A stretch of DNA of 64,000 bases, taken from the IMG/VR virus record IMGVR_UViG_3300037222_000084, positions 22,894 to 86,893 of that record; one strand, written 5' to 3'. Each line of letters opens with the position of its first letter. Within the stretch, counting starts at the first letter, position 1. The notes below the pieces were generated by a model, which was not told where the DNA came from, ran no database searches, and was given only the letters and a program-made list of their open reading frames with translations. The position numbers and the translations under genes are program-made. Source of the DNA: a virus. This document shows positions 23,006 to 31,133 of this stretch, in pieces.

Positions 23006-24889
23006 TTAGCTAGTAATTACGTCGTCATCCAGCGTAACTGCGGTCTGGGCGTATAATGCGCCATGGACAGTTGCAGTTGTTTGAACTGCAATGTTCGTTT
23101 GGCCCAAGATGACGCCTTCGAAAACTGAGCTAACTCCAAGAGTTACAGCGCCACTCACTTGCCAGAAGATGTTCTGTGGCAGCAATCCGCCAGCCAAAGT
23201 TATGTGTACAGAAGTGCTAAGGCCTAAAGTGCCAGCTACCTGCATGATATACACGTCGCTTGGTCCACCGTTAAGGGTGAGCGCGGTTGGGATAGTAACA
23301 CCAGTAGTCCATTTGTACAGACCAGGGGTAAGCGACAATCCGCCAAGGTTTCCGCCACCAAGATTTGTGTGGTCAGGGCTAGTACGTCCAGCCGCATCAG
23401 TATACGCTGCTTGCATATCGCTAACAGCCGTAGTCAGATTGGATGGAGTAGGTGCCGTGTAATCTGCTGCGAAGATATGGCCAGTAACGTTTGGAGCAGT
23501 AGAGAATGTTCCGCTACCATCCATAGTTAAAGTAAATCCGGTGATCGCTGTTGCAGCGATTGGGCTGACTGCCATTTGGCCAGTGATTGCTGAACCAGAG
23601 GTATCGCTGATACCAGACTCAGACAAGATTCTGTAGTTTCCAGCGGTAGCCAGATTTACAGCGGCGGGACTGTTGCCAATGACATAAGCTGCGCTTGCGA
23701 TTGCAGAATTTGTGTCACCAGCGTGGACTGCCAATGCTTTGAGAGTTTCGCTAGAAGCTACAGACACAGGGCCTGAGTACAGAGTGCTTCCAGTGGTAGG
23801 AGTCGAACCGTCAGTAGTGTAGTAAATGGTCGATCCAGCTGTAACCGTAGAAATCGTAACCGATTGTATTCCAAGATATGATCCAGCGACTGGCGACATT
23901 GTTGGAGTTGCAACCGTAATTCCACCAGAAATAACATATGCAACGCTAGAAACGTTCGAGTTCAAGAAACCAGATGCAACCGAGATAGCTTTAACGGTTT
24001 CGCTAGAGCTTACGGAAATTGGTCCCGTATATAGGGTGCTTGCCGTGGTAGGAGTCGATCCATTAGTAGTGTAATAAATAGCGGCACCTACGGTAAGCGA
24101 AGAAAGGCTAACCGTTTGTGAGCTAGAATAAGTTCCAGCTGGAACTGAAGCGGCTGGAGCAGCTGCTTGATTAAGTACTGCGGTAGCTACAGTCGTAACG
24201 ACTGCGCCTAACACGGTAGCTGTTAAACCAACAGTATCAGCTGCAATAGCGGCTTGCGTATCAGCAGCGATAGTCGCAGCAGAGTCGCCTGAATTAATAG
24301 TGACTTCGACGCTTACTTGGCCAGGTAGAGTGGGATCTGTGTTTGATCCACCAGTAACATTGTACCAAACTACGTAAGTGTTTGCGTTACCAGCATTGTA
24401 AAGAAGAAAAGATGCGCCAGGACCAGTTGAAGGAAAAAGGCTACCGGCAGGCAAAGTAGACTGTACTTGTTGCCATCCGGTGTTTCCATACGTAGAAACA
24501 TTCAGAGAAAAACCAGCAGGCATAGACTGATTCTTTGGCTTGTTAGTGAGTTTGATAGGATTCGGAACAAAAGGAATAAGGTTTCCGATATTACGAGCAG
24601 CAAGAGCGGAAATTCCACCTGCTACGTTGGCTATGAATTCAGCCGCTAAAAGAGCGTTGGAAAAACCGTCTACCATTACTCTAATATCGTGTACGGAAAG
24701 GGCTTGTGTTCCAAGCATAGCTGCCTGGATGTTATCTGCAACTTTTTCATCGCCCATAGCAATGACCAATCGTTTCATGGTATAATGCGACAGTATGGAG
24801 CCATTAACGACGGCAAGGGCCAATTCGTTGCCAGCGATCTTACTAGTCAGCATGTCTACGAGATCGGCGGTTGTCTTTGTGGTTAGCAT
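23006..24889 (-). CDS. Virion adhesin with ice-binding-type (DUF3494) domain
   Basis: 627 aa. Residues 1-100 are helical and may anchor the protein to the particle. About 105-240 form a Thr/Val/Gly-rich beta region. Two tandem domains of about 75 residues (about 245-400) repeat TVSLSSLTVGAAIYYTTNGSTPTTASTLYTGPISVSSSETVKA with few changes; this is the CHB_HEX_C_1 type seen in bacterial surface proteins. The C-terminal 215 residues match the DUF3494 ice-binding/adhesion beta-solenoid: NYRILSESGISDT, GHIFAADY, DMQAAYTDAAGR, LTPGLYKWT, LNGGPSDVYIMQVAGTL, NIFWQVSGAVTLG, LGQTNIAVQTTATVHGALYAQ. Near the capsid genes it may be a head fibre binding ice, glycans or surfaces. Own promoter block and terminator. 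Confidence 0.75.
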   Translation of the reverse strand: MLTTKTTADLVDMLTSKIAGNELALAVVNGSILSHYTMKRLVIAMGDEKVADNIQAAMLGTQALSVHDIRVMVDGFSNALLAAEFIANVAGGISALAARNIGNLIPFVPNPIKLTNKPKNQSMPAGFSLNVSTYGNTGWQQVQSTLPAGSLFPSTGPGASFLLYNAGNANTYVVWYNVTGGSNTDPTLPGQVSVEVTINSGDSAATIAADTQAAIAADTVGLTATVLGAVVTTVATAVLNQAAAPAASVPAGTYSSSQTVSLSSLTVGAAIYYTTNGSTPTTASTLYTGPISVSSSETVKAISVASGFLNSNVSSVAYVISGGITVATPTMSPVAGSYLGIQSVTISTVTAGSTIYYTTDGSTPTTGSTLYSGPVSVASSETLKALAVHAGDTNSAIASAAYVIGNSPAAVNLATAGNYRILSESGISDTSGSAITGQMAVSPIAATAITGFTLTMDGSGTFSTAPNVTGHIFAADYTAPTPSNLTTAVSDMQAAYTDAAGRTSPDHTNLGGGNLGGLSLTPGLYKWTTGVTIPTALTLNGGPSDVYIMQVAGTLGLSTSVHITLAGGLLPQNIFWQVSGAVTLGVSSVFEGVILGQTNIAVQTTATVHGALYAQTAVTLDDDVITS

Positions 24890-24926
24890 TTAAAACTCCT
24901 TTAAAAGAACGTCTATCATTCAACGG

Positions 24927-24935
24927 TAAAGATTA
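24927..24935 (-). promoter_or_regulatory. Promoter block variant (TAATCTTTA)
   Basis: Minus-strand TAATCTTTA, one mismatch to the consensus, 37 nt before the ATG at 24889, followed by an AAAGGAG ribosome site. Confidence 0.4.
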
Positions 24936-24946
24936 ATACGGGTCAT

Positions 24947-25642
24947 TTACTCTTCTGCTAAATAGCAGATGCTGCCATCTTGCACCACTTCTCTGGTAGC
25001 TCGAATAGGACGCTTGCTGGCTGGGTAATACATTCGATCTAAGCACGAAGCGTTAACAAAAGTGGTAGGACCAACGTATTCGATCCCACGGGCTTCGTGA
25101 ATATGACCAAAAACATGTAATTTCACCTGTGTTTTCAATATCTTATCCATCAAATCTTGGCAACCAGCACGCTCTTTTGGAGTACCGTCAACATAGGAAA
25201 CAACGTCTAAGAATCCAGCTGGAGGACCATGCGTAATGAGCAATTCGGTATCATCTGGAATCATGTCCCAGTGACGTTTAATATCGGGTCCACGATCACG
25301 GTTAAAGGCCCAGCTATGAAACCAAGGTTGGACTGGCGAGCCCCAAATCTTGACGCCTTCTAGGTCTACCCCAGAATCGTTCAAAAGAATAATGTTGCGA
25401 TCTTGGCATGCTTCAGCGAGCAACGCAGGAGTGCGCTCAAAACCCCAATCGTGGTTTCCAGGGACTAGTATGGTATAGTCATAGTCCTGTTTTGCATACC
25501 AGTCTAAAAATGTAAGAATTTCAACTTCACTACCACGAAGACTGACATCTCCAGAGTGAATCAAAATATTGCCACCGTCACACTTGAATCTTTCGTGCTG
25601 ATTATGAGTATCTGATAGTAGATCTATGATTAATTTTTCCAT
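24947..25642 (-). CDS. Calcineurin-like metallophosphoesterase (MPPED type)
   Basis: 231 aa with all the metal-binding motifs of the superfamily: LLSDTHNQH, ILIHSGDVS, VPGNHDWG, ITHGPPAGFLD and VFGHIHEARG. The spacing and the TxNxxH start resemble the MPPED1/UPF0046 branch, several members of which hydrolyse 2',3'- or 3',5'-cyclic nucleotides. The substrate here is unknown, but it is notable in a genome that also encodes a cyclase-like palm domain. Transcribed from its own promoter (25648-25656) just after the capsid terminator, with only 5 nt between -10 and ATG. Confidence 0.8.
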   Translation of the reverse strand: MEKLIIDLLSDTHNQHERFKCDGGNILIHSGDVSLRGSEVEILTFLDWYAKQDYDYTILVPGNHDWGFERTPALLAEACQDRNIILLNDSGVDLEGVKIWGSPVQPWFHSWAFNRDRGPDIKRHWDMIPDDTELLITHGPPAGFLDVVSYVDGTPKERAGCQDLMDKILKTQVKLHVFGHIHEARGIEYVGPTTFVNASCLDRMYYPASKRPIRATREVVQDGSICYLAEE

Positions 25643-25647
25643 ACCCT

Positions 25648-25656
25648 GTTATATCA
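25648..25656 (-). promoter_or_regulatory. Extended -10 promoter (TGATATAAC)
   Basis: Minus-strand TGA-TATAAC ends 5 nt before the ATG at 25642. A start point at the usual distance would fall on or at the ATG, so the transcript would be leaderless or nearly so. It follows a strong terminator. Confidence 0.55.
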
Positions 25657-25663
25657 CTAAAAC

Positions 25664-25694
25664 GAAAAAACCCGCTAAGAAAACCTAGCGGGTT
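25664..25694 (-). terminator. Strong intrinsic terminator after capsid gene
   Basis: On the minus strand AACCCGCTA (25686-25694) pairs with TAGCGGGTT (25669-25677), a perfect 9-bp stem, followed by TTTTTTCG. Confidence 0.9.
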
Positions 25695-25722
25695 AGAAAT
25701 TTTACAATTTAGAAACTAAGGA

Positions 25723-27123
25723 TTATCCGCCGCCAGGAATCAATTGGCCAGTGATGTTCTCAAGCAACACGTTTTTGCGTGGCTGATACATTGCCAAAGA
25801 CAAGAAGCGGAAGTGAGCTTCGGGCAAGCTCAGGTCGTTTACTGCAAGTTTCAGCTTGCTGTAAGGAGCCAATTGAGCGAATCCCATGGTGTTAGCTTGC
25901 ACCAAGAAACCAGTGATCGAACCAGGCTGACGATTGCCCAAGTCTGTGAAGACAGGGTTTCCGTTGTTCTGTGCGATACGACCGATAAACTTTGCAGAAG
26001 CAGCTGAACCATTAGCAGCTGAACGATACACGTTGTAGTACTGAGCATTAGCAGCAGCAGTGATAGTCACTGTCAACTTGTCACCAGCAGCAGCAGCAAC
26101 ACCAGCAGAAGCGGCAGATGGGAAGCTTTCGCCGCGCATCGAAACCGACGTTACGTAGTATTGATACGTACCAGCAGCTAACAACGAACCAGCAGCACCG
26201 GCATCAGCAACAGCCGGAGCAGCGGGAGCGGCTGGCGAACCAGTCCGTGCGCGTGCAGGGCGTGTTTTGCCAGACAAGAAGCGCGAAGCCTCAAGGCTAA
26301 CAATTGCAGACGAGGTCCACTGAGTGCGCAAATGAGCACCAGTAGCTTCTTGAGCCGAACCTGCTAACATAATGCGCTCTTTTGCGTGCGCGATTTTGTT
26401 ATAAGCCGACAAGCTGATAGGATCTAAGATCAAACGATCAGCAGCGCCCATGTTCATTGCAGAACGAACAGAGCTATCTTCGATAATACTTTGGGTAAGA
26501 GTTCCACCGACTGAAAGAACTACAGTTTGGTCTGAGCCAAATTCTGCGAACATCAAGTCCTGTGTGTTGGACTGAGCGTCCGACTGACGAACTTGTTGGT
26601 CAACACCAATCATGTTCGGAACTTTTGCTACGGCGAGAGGATTGCCGTCAAAAACGCCTACGTTAGAGAAATCTGACTGTCCACGGAACGAGTCAAACTC
26701 AATGTCACCGGCCAATTTCATGGCAGCGTCAGCAGCAGCGCGATCTTCAGCTTTTACACCGTCGAATGCACCGATCATGTTGGACGCGACAGTCACCCGA
26801 CGAGTCGTGCTGTAGTATGCCATGGGCACAACTGCACGAACGTAGTTAGACGTGTCTTCTTCACCCACGCCACCTTCGAATTGGGCGGACCCACCGAAAA
26901 TACCGTAGTCAAGTTGACGGTTGAATTGATGCAATTGGCTCTTAACATCTTTCGATGGGAGCATTTTTTGCAATTTGATATGGGAATCGTCGAATGTGAC
27001 GTTCTGCATCACGGGCGACATATCCTCGATCATTAAAGCTGCGCCCTGAACTAAGCGATCTGGAGATGCGAGGTACGAACCTGCTTCCAAAGCTTTCATA
27101 AGGGACTGAAGTTGTTCAATCAT
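25723..27123 (-). CDS. Major capsid protein with inserted Ig-like domain
   Basis: 466 aa. The length, the strong ribosome site (AAAGGAG), a dedicated terminator and a scaffold-like gene directly upstream all fit a major capsid protein. The body has HK97-type features: an N-arm, a long spine-helix region (about 120-150), a P-domain-like middle (VVLSVGGTLTQSIIEDSSVRSAMNM, DRLILDPISLSAYNKIA) and a C-terminal beta section ending in MYQPRKNVLLENITGQL. Residues about 300-395 are a separate Ala/Gly/Pro-flanked fibronectin/Ig-like insert (SLLAAGTYQYYVTSVSMRGES, YYNVYRSAANGS, FTDLGNRQPGS). Residues 9-30 (KALEAGSYLASPDRLVQGAAL) recur in the 29.0 kb protease fusion. Confidence 0.8.
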   Translation of the reverse strand: MIEQLQSLMKALEAGSYLASPDRLVQGAALMIEDMSPVMQNVTFDDSHIKLQKMLPSKDVKSQLHQFNRQLDYGIFGGSAQFEGGVGEEDTSNYVRAVVPMAYYSTTRRVTVASNMIGAFDGVKAEDRAAADAAMKLAGDIEFDSFRGQSDFSNVGVFDGNPLAVAKVPNMIGVDQQVRQSDAQSNTQDLMFAEFGSDQTVVLSVGGTLTQSIIEDSSVRSAMNMGAADRLILDPISLSAYNKIAHAKERIMLAGSAQEATGAHLRTQWTSSAIVSLEASRFLSGKTRPARARTGSPAAPAAPAVADAGAAGSLLAAGTYQYYVTSVSMRGESFPSAASAGVAAAAGDKLTVTITAAANAQYYNVYRSAANGSAASAKFIGRIAQNNGNPVFTDLGNRQPGSITGFLVQANTMGFAQLAPYSKLKLAVNDLSLPEAHFRFLSLAMYQPRKNVLLENITGQLIPGGG

Positions 27124-27146
27124 TTTGTTCTCCTTTAAACCGCTGC

Positions 27147-28316
27147 TTAGTTCTTAAACAGGTGGCTAATTGTGTTAAAATTCGATCCACCAAGATAGAA
27201 AGAGTTGATTGCATCTCTGTCCGACTTGGTTAATTTTGAGTAATCTTGCTTCTTCAAAAGTTCAGTAACTTCTGATTTTGAAAGCTCTTTTGATCCTGTG
27301 ATGTCTTCACCCTTGGTGATAGTTCCCAGTTCGGTAATGGCTTTACCTTGTGGCACAGTGACTTTGCTAACCAATTTGGCTAGAACTTCAGTTGCCTTGT
27401 CGAAACTTTTCTTGAGTTCCGCGCTAGATGCCTTTTCAGCTTCCAACTCAGATTTCAATAATTCGACTTCTACGTTTCCTTCAGACTTGTGCATTTGAAC
27501 TGCCTTAGATGCATCACTAGCAGGTGATTTTGCGCCAGGAATTTTTCCAGGAGCAGCAGCATCTTGTTTGCCACCATTGCGTCTATCGAACTCAGATTTG
27601 TTAATCTTCGCACCGTTAGCAGCACTTGCAGCAGATTTAGCACCCAACGCATTGTGCGGAGGAGCACCTTTAATTCCACCGTTTTTCTTATCGGGGAACA
27701 TGTTATCGCCTTTATCTGTAGGCTTAGAATTGATAACGGGATTCTCTTCGCTAAGTTCGCTATGGCCAGGCTTTTCAGACTTGCCCATTTTTTCTGACAT
27801 TCCCATTTTCATAGGAGCAGCAGCAGCTTCGGGAGCAGCTTCAGGAGCGGCTTCCATTCCAGGAGCAGCAGGTGCTTGCGCACTCATTGCATCTAGGGCT
27901 TGGCGAACACAATCGTGGTGAGCCATTAACTCTTCACGCGACATGGAGGCATACATTTGACACATATGAGCCATATCTTCTTCATCATAAGCTCCACCCA
28001 TGGGTGCAGCAGCGCCAGGAGCAGCAGGTGCAGCTTCTTGGCCTTCTTCAGGTGCAGCTTCGCCTTCAGCAGGAAAAGCGCCTTCTTCAGGAGCGGCTTC
28101 TTCTTCAGCAGGTGCAGCTTCGCCTTCAGCAGGAGCGGCTTCTTTCGGAGCAGCTTCTTTCTTCTCAGGCGGCTTAGATTCTTTCTTCTCTTTTGGAGGA
28201 GCAGACTCTTCAGCCTTAGCGAGGGAATGTAATTCCTCCGCTTTATTCAAATGGACAGTAAATTCTTTCTCTACTGTCTCAATGAGCTTGGCAAGCTCGA
28301 TTTCAGTGTAAGACAT
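27147..28316 (-). CDS. Scaffold/head-core-like protein
   Basis: 389 aa, highly charged and low-complexity. An N-terminal helix (IELAKLIETVEKEFTVHLNKAEELHSLAKAEE region) is followed by about 80 residues of Ala/Pro/Glu repeats, a small helical CQMYASMSREELMAHHDCVRQAL domain, a disordered Lys/Gly/Ala section, and a C-terminal coiled coil (VELLKSELEAEKASSAELKKSF). The gene is immediately upstream of the capsid gene, the usual place for a scaffold. It contains five KSE tripeptides, a possible protease signal. Confidence 0.65.
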   Translation of the reverse strand: MSYTEIELAKLIETVEKEFTVHLNKAEELHSLAKAEESAPPKEKKESKPPEKKEAAPKEAAPAEGEAAPAEEEAAPEEGAFPAEGEAAPEEGQEAAPAAPGAAAPMGGAYDEEDMAHMCQMYASMSREELMAHHDCVRQALDAMSAQAPAAPGMEAAPEAAPEAAAAPMKMGMSEKMGKSEKPGHSELSEENPVINSKPTDKGDNMFPDKKNGGIKGAPPHNALGAKSAASAANGAKINKSEFDRRNGGKQDAAAPGKIPGAKSPASDASKAVQMHKSEGNVEVELLKSELEAEKASSAELKKSFDKATEVLAKLVSKVTVPQGKAITELGTITKGEDITGSKELSKSEVTELLKKQDYSKLTKSDRDAINSFYLGGSNFNTISHLFKN

Positions 28317-28342
28317 GTTGTCCTCCTAAGTTGCCTGTTTAA

Positions 28343-28819
28343 TTAGACGGACTTAGTTGGCCAATAAAGAGGTTGAATATCAACAACAGGTGCAGCAGCA
28401 TTCAGAGCAGCAGCAGTTGCAGCAGTTCCGTTTGCGATTTCTTTCAATTGGAATTCACAGCCACAAGTTTGTGCTTCAAATTGGATTTGAGCCAAGTCTG
28501 CGCGAGCAGGAAAGGGGCCTGGAACCAATGACAGTTCATAACCGAGTTGCAGCAAATGTGGAGCATATGCGAAAGTTTGGTTGCCGAAAATGTCTTTCGA
28601 AACCATGTCAACGTTCGAGATTTCAATAACAACTACTGGTTGACCAGCAGCGACGTTGGTGCCGTGCGAAATGGTCAGAACCGGCCACGATGCGCCATTA
28701 GCGTCTACGTAAAAAGACTCAGTAACCGTGTTAAGGCCAGCTGCGTTAGCGTTCAAGCGAACGTTCAAGCGGTCAGCGAGATCTCGGATAAGTGCCAGGG
28801 CTTTTGCGTTTGAATACAT
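28343..28819 (-). CDS. Probable capsid cement/accessory protein
   Basis: 158 aa, first gene of the capsid operon. N-terminal helix (AKALALIRDLADRLNVRLNA) followed by a beta-rich body (FYVDANGASWPVLTISHG, GQPVVVIEISN) and a C-terminal Ala-rich segment before a PLYWPTKSV end. One CGC motif. Size and position next to capsid and scaffold suggest a decoration or cement protein, but no family match is claimed. GGAG ribosome site present. Confidence 0.55.
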   Translation of the reverse strand: MYSNAKALALIRDLADRLNVRLNANAAGLNTVTESFYVDANGASWPVLTISHGTNVAAGQPVVVIEISNVDMVSKDIFGNQTFAYAPHLLQLGYELSLVPGPFPARADLAQIQFEAQTCGCEFQLKEIANGTAATAAALNAAAPVVDIQPLYWPTKSV

Positions 28820-28986
28820 TTGGGATTCTCCTTTGTTTTTACGTAGAAAGTGCCGTTCATTAAGGACCGGCTAAGTGTTCGTAACTTCTAAAAGATTTTC
28901 ACTCCCGAAAAAAGTGCCTTATTTCAGGTACTTAGAGGGTAAAAGCTGCCAAAACCGGATTTTGACCTACCTTTTTTACACATAAG

Positions 28987-29005
28987 ACAATCTTTAGTGA
29001 TATAC
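28987..29005 (+). promoter_or_regulatory. Composite promoter: ACAATCTTTA block plus extended -10
   Basis: ACAATCTTTA (28987-28996) overlaps an extended -10 box TGATATAC that follows immediately, and TTTACA lies 17 bp upstream of TGATAT. Both promoter types of this phage seem to be combined. The 200-nt divergent gap holds nothing else I can support. Confidence 0.55.
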
Positions 29006-29021
29006 GCTATATGGAGTTAAA

Positions 29022-31007
29022 TTGGGCACATATGTAGATGGAATAGGCGCAAGCCAAAATATAGACAGTAGCGGCGAGATCGTTGACATCTCAGGATTGG
29101 ACATTTCCAGCCTAGAAGTCGATGGTTCATTGAACTGGGAACACAAAAAAGACCTGCCAGATCAACTAGTTGGCAAGATTCTCAAGGCCAAAAAGATCTT
29201 CTCTGATAAAGACTGTGAAGACGACCGACAGAAATATTTCTGGGAAAAGTGCAAAGTTCCGTATCTATATGTATTAGGCGAACTGTTCGACGATTACACC
29301 GATTCTGCCCGCACCGTTGCTGGTTTGTTTCGATATGACCTAGACCATCGTGGCAAAAACGCTAAGGATGTCGTGGGTTTCTCTGTCGAAGGTGCCACTA
29401 TACACAAAAACGGCAATACCATCACTCGCTCCATAGCACGCAAAATTACCTGTACGTCGCTACCCTGCAATAAACAGGCTGTGGCTGAAATGGTCCCTAA
29501 AGAGGGTAAAAAGCCAAAAGACAACTTGAGTAATATTTTCAAAACTGAGAGCTACGTCGAAATCGAGGTAGTGAACCTTCCTAAGCAGCCAAATCTGTGG
29601 GAAATGTTAAAAACTGAGTCTTTGATGAAAAGGGCAAAAGCCATGTTCGCCAAACCAGTCAAGAAAGACGAAGCTGCCCTGACTTCTGGTGCCGGAACTT
29701 CCATGGCATTAGGCGGCGGCGCTCCATCGTCTCCATCGCTGTCGTGTTCAGAACCAGATATGGCTAAGGCTTTGAAGGTAGCAAGTCCACTTGGCACGCA
29801 TTTAGGGAATACTACTAGCGGTAAACCAGTACACAGCCACGCGCAAGTTGGTCAAACGGGTTTTTCAGCAGAAGAACATGGCGAAGCCGCACAACTTCAT
29901 CAAAAGGCTGGTGCCGCAAGCCCATCAATGTTTCAGCATCACAAAGGCAAAGCTGATCTACACAACTCTGCCGCCGTTAGAATGAAAGACGTTGCTATTA
30001 AGAGACAGGCAGCTGCTAAGAAAAATACTATGGTTGCTGGACCTAGTGGCGGCGCTCCAAATAAATTGTTCAATCCGAGAACCAGTGGTACTATAAATTA
30101 TAAGAAATCGGAAACGTTGCAACCTGGCGAAAAAGGCAATAGCGTAACGGCTAACCAAAAACAGGAACGTGATCGTAGGGCTCAAGAGGCATATCCTAAT
30201 AGCAGTAAGCGTAATTTTGACAAACACGTAGTCAACCATAGCGAGTCGAATCCTTCAAACCAAAAACGTGCGAGCATTCCAAATCAGCAAACTGCTCCTT
30301 CTGCTAAAGAAGCCGGTGGACCAAGCAATAACATGCTGCACAACAATATTTTGGCACCAAAACGCACTATGCATAAAGCCGCAGGCGGTGCTGGCGGCGG
30401 ACTTGGTGGTGGCGGTATTTCTGCTGGAGTATCTAGCATGACTACTGTTCAAGCTCCAACGGTTCCTAATCCTAAGCCAAAGACCGTTATGCCAGTTGGT
30501 AAAATCACGAAAGCACTCGAAGCCGGTTCTAGTCTGACTTCGCCTGCTAATCTATCAGGAGGCGCTGCTTTGGGTAAAGAAAGTCTTGAAAAGTGTAACT
30601 GTAATATGGCTAAATGCGCTTCTTGTGGTCCAAAATTGGCCAAGGGCGGACAGTTCTCTGGTAACGTTCCCAAAGATGCTAAGATTAAAGATTTGCAGCA
30701 TAAAATTGATAGTGGCACGTATAAGCCTGACGCTAAAAAGATAGGCGAGAGCATGTTGAATCATCCTAGCAAACCCCTAAAAGGCACTAAGGTGCAAAAG
30801 TCTGAAATGCTGCAACGCGCAGAGTCAGAATATGCTTCATGGGAAAAACGTGAAGAATTTGAAAGTTTTATGAAGTCTCGTATGCCGCATATGACCAAGG
30901 GCGAAATCGTCGCATTTGGCCAGGCTATGATTTTGAACAAATCGTTTAAGATGGAAAAGTCCTTGAATGGTCTTCTTGGCCTGTTGAAAGAAGAACCTAA
31001 AAAATAA
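29022..31007 (+). CDS. Prohead serine protease fused to scaffold-like region
   Basis: 661 aa, TTG start behind TATGGAG. Residues 1-160 match phage prohead proteases (S78/S77-like): LNWEHKKDLPDQLVGK with the catalytic-type His41, then DVVGFSVEGATI with Ser121, then ARKITCTSLPCNKQAVAEM, the usual strand after the active site. These enzymes cut scaffold and capsid N-arms during maturation. The remaining 500 residues are low-complexity, basic, Gly/Ala/Ser-rich, and end in a helical segment (EFESFMKSRMPHMTKGEIVAFGQAM). Residues about 497-517 copy the capsid protein N-terminus (KALEAGSSLTSPANLSGGAAL), suggesting a shared assembly or cleavage element. Unusually long for a protease; probably a protease-scaffold fusion that processes itself. 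Confidence 0.7.
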   Translation: MGTYVDGIGASQNIDSSGEIVDISGLDISSLEVDGSLNWEHKKDLPDQLVGKILKAKKIFSDKDCEDDRQKYFWEKCKVPYLYVLGELFDDYTDSARTVAGLFRYDLDHRGKNAKDVVGFSVEGATIHKNGNTITRSIARKITCTSLPCNKQAVAEMVPKEGKKPKDNLSNIFKTESYVEIEVVNLPKQPNLWEMLKTESLMKRAKAMFAKPVKKDEAALTSGAGTSMALGGGAPSSPSLSCSEPDMAKALKVASPLGTHLGNTTSGKPVHSHAQVGQTGFSAEEHGEAAQLHQKAGAASPSMFQHHKGKADLHNSAAVRMKDVAIKRQAAAKKNTMVAGPSGGAPNKLFNPRTSGTINYKKSETLQPGEKGNSVTANQKQERDRRAQEAYPNSSKRNFDKHVVNHSESNPSNQKRASIPNQQTAPSAKEAGGPSNNMLHNNILAPKRTMHKAAGGAGGGLGGGGISAGVSSMTTVQAPTVPNPKPKTVMPVGKITKALEAGSSLTSPANLSGGAALGKESLEKCNCNMAKCASCGPKLAKGGQFSGNVPKDAKIKDLQHKIDSGTYKPDAKKIGESMLNHPSKPLKGTKVQKSEMLQRAESEYASWEKREEFESFMKSRMPHMTKGEIVAFGQAMILNKSFKMEKSLNGLLGLLKEEPKK

Positions 31008-31010
31008 GTG

Positions 31011-31038
31011 TTGCTAAAAGCCAATTGTATGTTATATT
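31011..31038 (+). promoter_or_regulatory. Promoter of the structured-leader gene
   Basis: TTGCTA (31011-31016), 16-bp spacer, TATATT (31033-31038) preceded by TGT (extended -10). The predicted start, about 31045, is the first base of the structured leader. Confidence 0.55.
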
Positions 31039-31044
31039 GGCTTT
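31017..31044. promoter_or_regulatory. Inverted repeat across the promoter (operator-like)
   Basis: Perfect 9-bp arms AAAGCCAAT (31017-31025) and ATTGGCTTT (31036-31044) flank the promoter spacer and overlap the -10. There is no T-tract, so an operator is more likely than a terminator, although the preceding gene ends just before it. Confidence 0.5.
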
Positions 31045-31130
31045 AGTGCAGTTTAACCTCTGTACTCTGGGATGACTCGTAGGTGAGTGGAAGACCAGTA
31101 AATCGAGAGTAATAACTTGCACTCAGAGGA
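31045..31130 (+). ncRNA. Structured leader with pseudoknot that can hide the ribosome site
   Basis: AGTGCA (31045-31050) is complementary to TGCACT (31118-31123), and CCTCTG (31057-31062) to CAGAGG (31124-31129), which is the Shine-Dalgarno site of the next gene. The two pairings cross, so they make an H-type pseudoknot. Inside are further helices: ACTCT/AGAGT (31064/31106), CTGG/CCAG (31067/31095, partly exclusive with the former) and ACTC/GAGT (31075/31085). Candidate riboswitch, protein-binding or autoregulatory element. Confidence 0.5.
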
Positions 31131-31133
31131 CAC

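Noticed and set aside
12616-28316. CRISPR-like array from the repeated Ala/Pro/Glu or glycine codons
   Set aside because: The repeats are codon repeats in low-complexity proteins with no regular spacer; no CRISPR array is present.
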